Positions 60,901 through 64,000 of a stretch of DNA of 64,000 bases are shown in pieces. The position numbers and the translations under genes were made by a program. A model generated the notes under the pieces. It made no database searches, had not been told where the DNA came from, and saw only the letters and a list, made by a program, of their open reading frames with translations. Numbering within the stretch: the first letter of the stretch is position 1; each line of letters starts with the position of its first letter. The stretch comes from Liolophura sinensis (lineage: Eukaryota > Mollusca > Polyplacophora > Chitonida > Chitonidae): assembly GCF_032854445.1 (NCBI RefSeq), contig NC_088295.1:79080028-79144027 (forward strand), read 5' to 3'.

Positions 60901-62914
60901 GTTACCCGTCTCCGTTCTAAATTGGGTGGCCAAATGGAGATGCAATAAACTCATAGACCACTTATCGCACGGCATTGCCGCTCCAAACAACAGAGGCCCA
61001 TTTTACTCCTCTTTTCTTGTGAACGACGTGTTGGCGGACAAGATTAAAGAGTGCAAAGTTTCCATAAAACCTTACGTATCCCAGTTGCGTGACAGACATG
61101 CGACTTTCTGCGATGGGAGCCAGATGGATGGAATAGATATGGTTATATACGCCACTGGATACAAACTTCAGTGGGAGTTTCTGCCTAGTTCCATTCTTCC
61201 TGGTGAGTAGTCCTCTCATCTCATAATCTTGGAAAATGGAAGAGTCTAGCGGGAACTCTGGGGAATAACTCGTAACTATACCACTGTAGTCACACATTAC
61301 ATCCATTAAACTTACTCCTGAATTTTAGATGTATTATTGTCATCAAGATATTCTTGCGGCTCGGCACTTTTAGAGCACTCCAACAAGTTCTGAACAAATG
61401 TTGTTAAACATGACGTAAGCATGCACGATGTACTCAAAAAATATTCAACAACCAATCATTTAACGTAATATGATATGCTCTGTGATATAAAGGTGTAGCT
61501 TACAAAAAATTACTCCTAGATCGAGTAGGCCACTTTCACTTAGAATTCATCCTTACAATCATTCAAAGTAAAATTGCGGTAGCCTTGCAGACATAAGTTA
61601 CAGGTATCCGACCCTAAGAAGTGCCTGGAGTGGGTTGGTTTCATAAGAAGTGCCTGGAGTGGGTTGGTTTCATTTAGTCATGAATTGATGGTCTTTTCTG
61701 AAGAGTTATCCAACACCGCGTTGTGTAAGACTCCTTTGACCGTGGAGACCATTCAATATTTGAAATCTTTCATCGGGAGAAACAAGTGAAATTTGCTGTT
61801 TGTGTCTATTGGACATACATCAGTATACCAGTTCAATACTTGATGAGAGTTATGGTCTTTTGTATCTTGACGGTTAAAACGCTGGTACACTGAAGCTATC
61901 AGTACCTTTACCAATGAAATGGCGCAGGAGCACTCCGATTCTTTCCACCCACAAATCTAACAGCATTCAGAAACGTGAAAGATTCTTGAGTACGCTTTAA
62001 ACACCAATCAAATAATTTTATTTATTAATGTATATTTATATTATTGTTGCTTAGCTCCCAATTTTTTAACTTCTATGATGACGGTCATTTTAAGGGTGGA
62101 CAAAACCAGAGTGCGCGGTGTAAACCACGAAAATGTGTCACGTTACTTACTGACTTGCCCACGCGTGACCGTTTGGCAGCTATCACACTGTCGTCCCTGC
62201 TCTGGTTTTACTCTCCATGCTGTACGTCTTGAATGATATTACACATATACACACCTATTCGTGCAACAGCGACCATTCTACGGATTTCTGTCCGATACCT
62301 TCCCATTATAATACTGGTCCTAATCGTATAAGTGAAATATTCTTGAATACGGCGTATTAAGTAAGTGGAAGATAAATATTGGTGCATTGCACAATATACA
62401 CGTGTTGGTGCAATGCATAATATACACGTGGTCTTTCATGAAGGTCAGAGTGCTCCACGTGCGTCTTCGACAGCTTATTGCCACTAAGGCCTTGCAAGCA
62501 GGGAGGGACAAAAATACACATGTACTAAAACAAAACAAAAAAAGTGGTTGTCGACCAATGTATCATTCAACCCTTGTACGTATCATACCATTGCAGTGAC
62601 TAAAGTGTTAACGTACTGTTAGGTTTTGCTGCCGTGGTGTGATATTTCTCTTCTTATCTTGCTGACCAGCTGACTGGGCCCACCTGAACCTCTACCGGCT
62701 GGTGTGGCCTGTGGATCTCCCCCACCCCACGCTGGCCGTGGTTGGTTCCAGCAGTGTCCGGGGCCCGGTCATTCCGGTGTACGAGCTCCAGGCCCGTTGG
62801 GTGGCTGGAGTTTTGTCTGGCCGTCTCAGCTTACCCCCCACCAACGTCATGAGAAAAGAGATCACTCAACGAAAATGCGTCCTTACGGAGCGCTACGGCT
62901 ATCTTAAAGTGTCG
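57797..62914 (+). CDS. FMO: Flavin-containing monooxygenase, five exons, 3' end beyond the window, frame broken in exon 4
   Basis: FMOs are FAD- and NADPH-dependent enzymes that oxygenate soft nucleophiles (N, S) in xenobiotics and amines, usually at the ER membrane in animals. Exons are 57797-57911, 58925-59386, 59867-59922, 60799-61202 and 62670-62914, all with GT-AG borders and matching phases apart from one frame change. Visible motifs: FAD GxGxxG at residues 10-15 (GAGVSG), Glu33 at the end of the second beta strand, GGLW at 39-42, the FMO-identifying F168-x-G-x3-H174-x3-Y178, an NADP-site GNANTA at 193-198, and ATGY near 329-332. The start ATG at 57797 puts the FAD motif at the usual distance from the N-terminus. 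The exons give about 427 residues against roughly 530 usual, so the C-terminal exon(s), including any membrane anchor, lie past 64000. Intron 1 holds a SINE. The frame shifts by one base in exon 4. Confidence 0.93.
58503..58750 (+). mobile_element. SINE family A, near full length, in FMO intron 1
   Basis: The copy starts with a tRNA-like head (actcagtagccgagggg), then the B-box-like GAGTTTAAGCCC. The shared body runs through the 'accaatgcggtcgctgtgag' segment and ends with 'gagtacggcgtaaaacacc' and an (AAAT)n-type tail. It is diverged and internally shortened. It lies in the sense direction of the FMO gene and well away from the splice sites. A target-site duplication is not clear. Confidence 0.8.
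58925..59386 (+). CDS. FMO: FMO exon 2: FAD domain and FMO-identifying motif
   Basis: The acceptor is TTTTAG before 58925, and the junction restores GGLWRY across the intron. The 462-base exon stays open throughout. It holds the [16 protein letters not shown] helix typical of FMOs, a VIICNGRQ strand, and the signature [12 protein letters not shown] matching F-x-G-x3-H-x3-[YF]. It ends at a GTGAGT donor after VLII, inside the glycine codon that opens the NADP site. Confidence 0.93.
59867..59922 (+). CDS. FMO: FMO exon 3: NADPH-binding turn
   Basis: This is a small 56-base exon between a TTTCCAG acceptor and a GTATGT donor. It encodes [27 protein letters not shown] aligns with the second Rossmann motif of FMOs. 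The usual G-x-G-N-S-G reads G-N-A-N-T-A here, so the middle and last glycines are alanines. Phase is 1 on entry and 0 on exit, consistent with both neighbours. Confidence 0.85.
60799..61202 (+). CDS. FMO: FMO exon 4: NADP domain to the ATGY motif, one-base frame change
   Basis: The acceptor TTGTAG and donor GTGAGT are clear. The exon opens in phase 0 with [17 protein letters not shown], the conserved FMO strand and helix after the NADP site. The FMO-like frame then moves by one base: from about 60870 the family sequence ([14 protein letters not shown], then [24 protein letters not shown]) reads in the next frame. The original frame stops at 60946-60948. A single extra base between 60853 and about 60870 explains this. 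Everything after it is intact, which argues for a recent lesion or a sequencing error. Confidence 0.9.
61616..61673. repeat. Perfect tandem duplication of 29 bp in FMO intron 4
   Basis: Two adjacent identical 29-base copies (61616-61644 and 61645-61673) start with aagaagtgcctggag. With no mismatch between them the duplication is recent. Confidence 0.95.
61920..62370 (+). mobile_element. Degraded SINE-A fragments in FMO intron 4
   Basis: Two 3' ends of family A are recognisable: 'gattcttgagtacgctttaaacaccaatcaaata' near 61980-62015 and 'tcgtataagtgaaatattcttgaatacggcgta' near 62323-62358. Between them, 62041-62230 holds another repeat-like stretch with opposite-strand resemblance to the family. 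All are truncated and diverged. Confidence 0.55.
62376..62432. repeat. Short tandem duplication, about 26 bp, two copies
   Basis: Two near-identical copies of a unit beginning ttggtgca and ending atacacgtg lie head to tail in FMO intron 4, differing at a few bases. Confidence 0.8.
62670..62914 (+). CDS. FMO: FMO exon 5: C-terminal region, gene continues off the window
   Basis: The acceptor CTGACCAG and donor GTAAGT bound 245 bases. They encode [20 protein letters not shown], then [11 protein letters not shown] and a basic stretch, which is the FMO pattern of LNLY...HPTLA followed by ELQARW. Exon 5 begins in the phase left by exon 4 and ends in phase 0. No further FMO-like exon is visible from 62915 to 64000, so the last exon or exons should lie downstream. 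Confidence 0.9.
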
Positions 62915-64000
62915 GTAAGTTGTGTTGTATAACTTCTTCTTCTGCCCGGGCTTCCGGATTGTCATCAATCAATATAAACTTCACCACTTCTCTTTTTATG
63001 TAAGGGGCGAAACACCTCCAAGTCTATTGGTATAATTACACGTAAAGCACGATCTCATCCATTTTTTCTCAACGTCTGTGCGGTAATTTCTCAAAACATC
63101 AGCTTTACAGGAAATACACCTCTAAGAGTCTAACAACCTTATTACCGTAAAGGTCACGGAAAAACACAAGTCTGGGAGAATTTGTTATAAGTGAGATGTA
63201 ATGAGCTGCAATGTAAAACGTGCCTATGGTGGTGGGAGAGGGATTAGCATGGTCCAGTAGCGTCTGATATCATACCTCTGGAGGGAACGGTTTTGTGCTC
63301 ATCAGAGATGAGGAACAACATTCCCAAACTGTGCAATGGAATCGGGAAGAAGCCACTTATGGCGTAATACTGATAGAGAAAAAGCCAAGTCTGATTCAAT
63401 GGCTTTTATGTTTCTGTCCATGTCTAAAAATAAAACCCAGAGGAAATAGATATTTGCAAGGTGATTTATAGGTTAGTCTTCTCGTAAATTCTCGGATACG
63501 TGGTACAGTTAGTGAAGCGTGCTCGGAAAAATTTATGAGAAGTCAAAGGAAATTCAGACAAATAGCAGTAGTCGAGCGCTAAAATATCTGGATGATGGAT
63601 TGTATGTGTTGACAATCAATCATCTTTCCTCACCAATCAACCTCATTATTTTCAGATCCTATATTTATTTTTTTTTTGTAACGGAAAAACTCAAATAGCT
63701 TTCTTGACCTTTAAGCATAACCATATCGGGTGCTTTTCCTTATATGTAGTGTGTTGAATTGCAAACCGCCACCATAGATAGAGAGGTGTATATCACAGGG
63801 CCGAGCCTGCTCGTATTTAATTAGGAGTTTTAAATAGACAACCTTGGTACCATTTTTCCATCACTAAGCACTCAATCATAAGGAAGAGGCCAGTGAAGTG
63901 CAGGTCTCTTGTGTCAATATACTGTGACTTGGTGGTGTTTCGTTTGTGTCTGACGTCCTCGGCATAGCATTCCCGTGAGGCAGCACCTCCCATATGTCGG
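62915..64000 (+). other. FMO intron 5, incomplete at the window edge
   Basis: The stretch begins with a GTAAGT donor. No exon with FMO-like coding sequence, no SINE copy and no tandem repeat was recognised in it. Confidence 0.6.

Overview
This is eukaryotic nuclear DNA with one recognisable host gene, at the right end. That gene is split by consensus GT-AG introns, and the rest of the window is intron-like or intergenic DNA full of decayed retrotransposons, tRNA-derived SINEs, minisatellites and diverged segmental duplications. The two main SINE families (one with an (AAAT)n tail, one with an ACTC-repeat tail) look like SINEs I associate with molluscs, probably a bivalve. That taxonomic call rests on memory of the repeat style and needs a database search. 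There are no bacterial operons, CRISPR arrays or rRNA genes.

Layout. 1-9.6 kb: mostly unassigned AT-rich DNA with three SINE insertions. 9.6-17 kb: two incomplete members (A, B) of a locally duplicated segment, with SINEs and an old LINE reverse transcriptase relic. 17.2-18.3 kb: a (TA)n microsatellite, a full-length SINE and a LINE RNase H fragment. 18.6-22.96 kb: a degenerate DIRS-type tyrosine-recombinase retrotransposon on the minus strand with inverted terminal repeats, gag, RT/RNase H and recombinase remnants, plus a second gag piece that marks it as a mosaic of two copies. 22.98-24.04 kb: the 3' end of another LINE. 24.4-53.7 kb: three long, collinear, diverged copies (C, D, E) of an 8-12 kb unit. 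54.5 kb: a 29-bp minisatellite. 57.8 kb to the end: a flavin-containing monooxygenase (FMO) gene on the plus strand.

The duplicated units hold no open reading frame conserved in all copies. What is shared is mostly non-coding: a TATA-box/initiator-like module in A, D and E, a 49-bp block identical between C and D, and a weak exon-like block. The units work as a natural experiment. Five SINE insertions with target-site duplications in one unit can be compared with the matching empty or near-empty site in another. In unit E a 29-bp motif that is single copy in the other four units has expanded to about 15 copies.

The FMO gene shows five exons (57797-62914) encoding the FAD-binding GxGxxG, the FMO-identifying F-x-G-x3-H-x3-Y motif and the C-terminal ATGY motif. 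About 100 C-terminal residues should lie beyond the window. Exon 4 carries a one-base frame change near 60853-60870, so the gene as given would be truncated. It is either a recent pseudogene/null allele or a base-call error.
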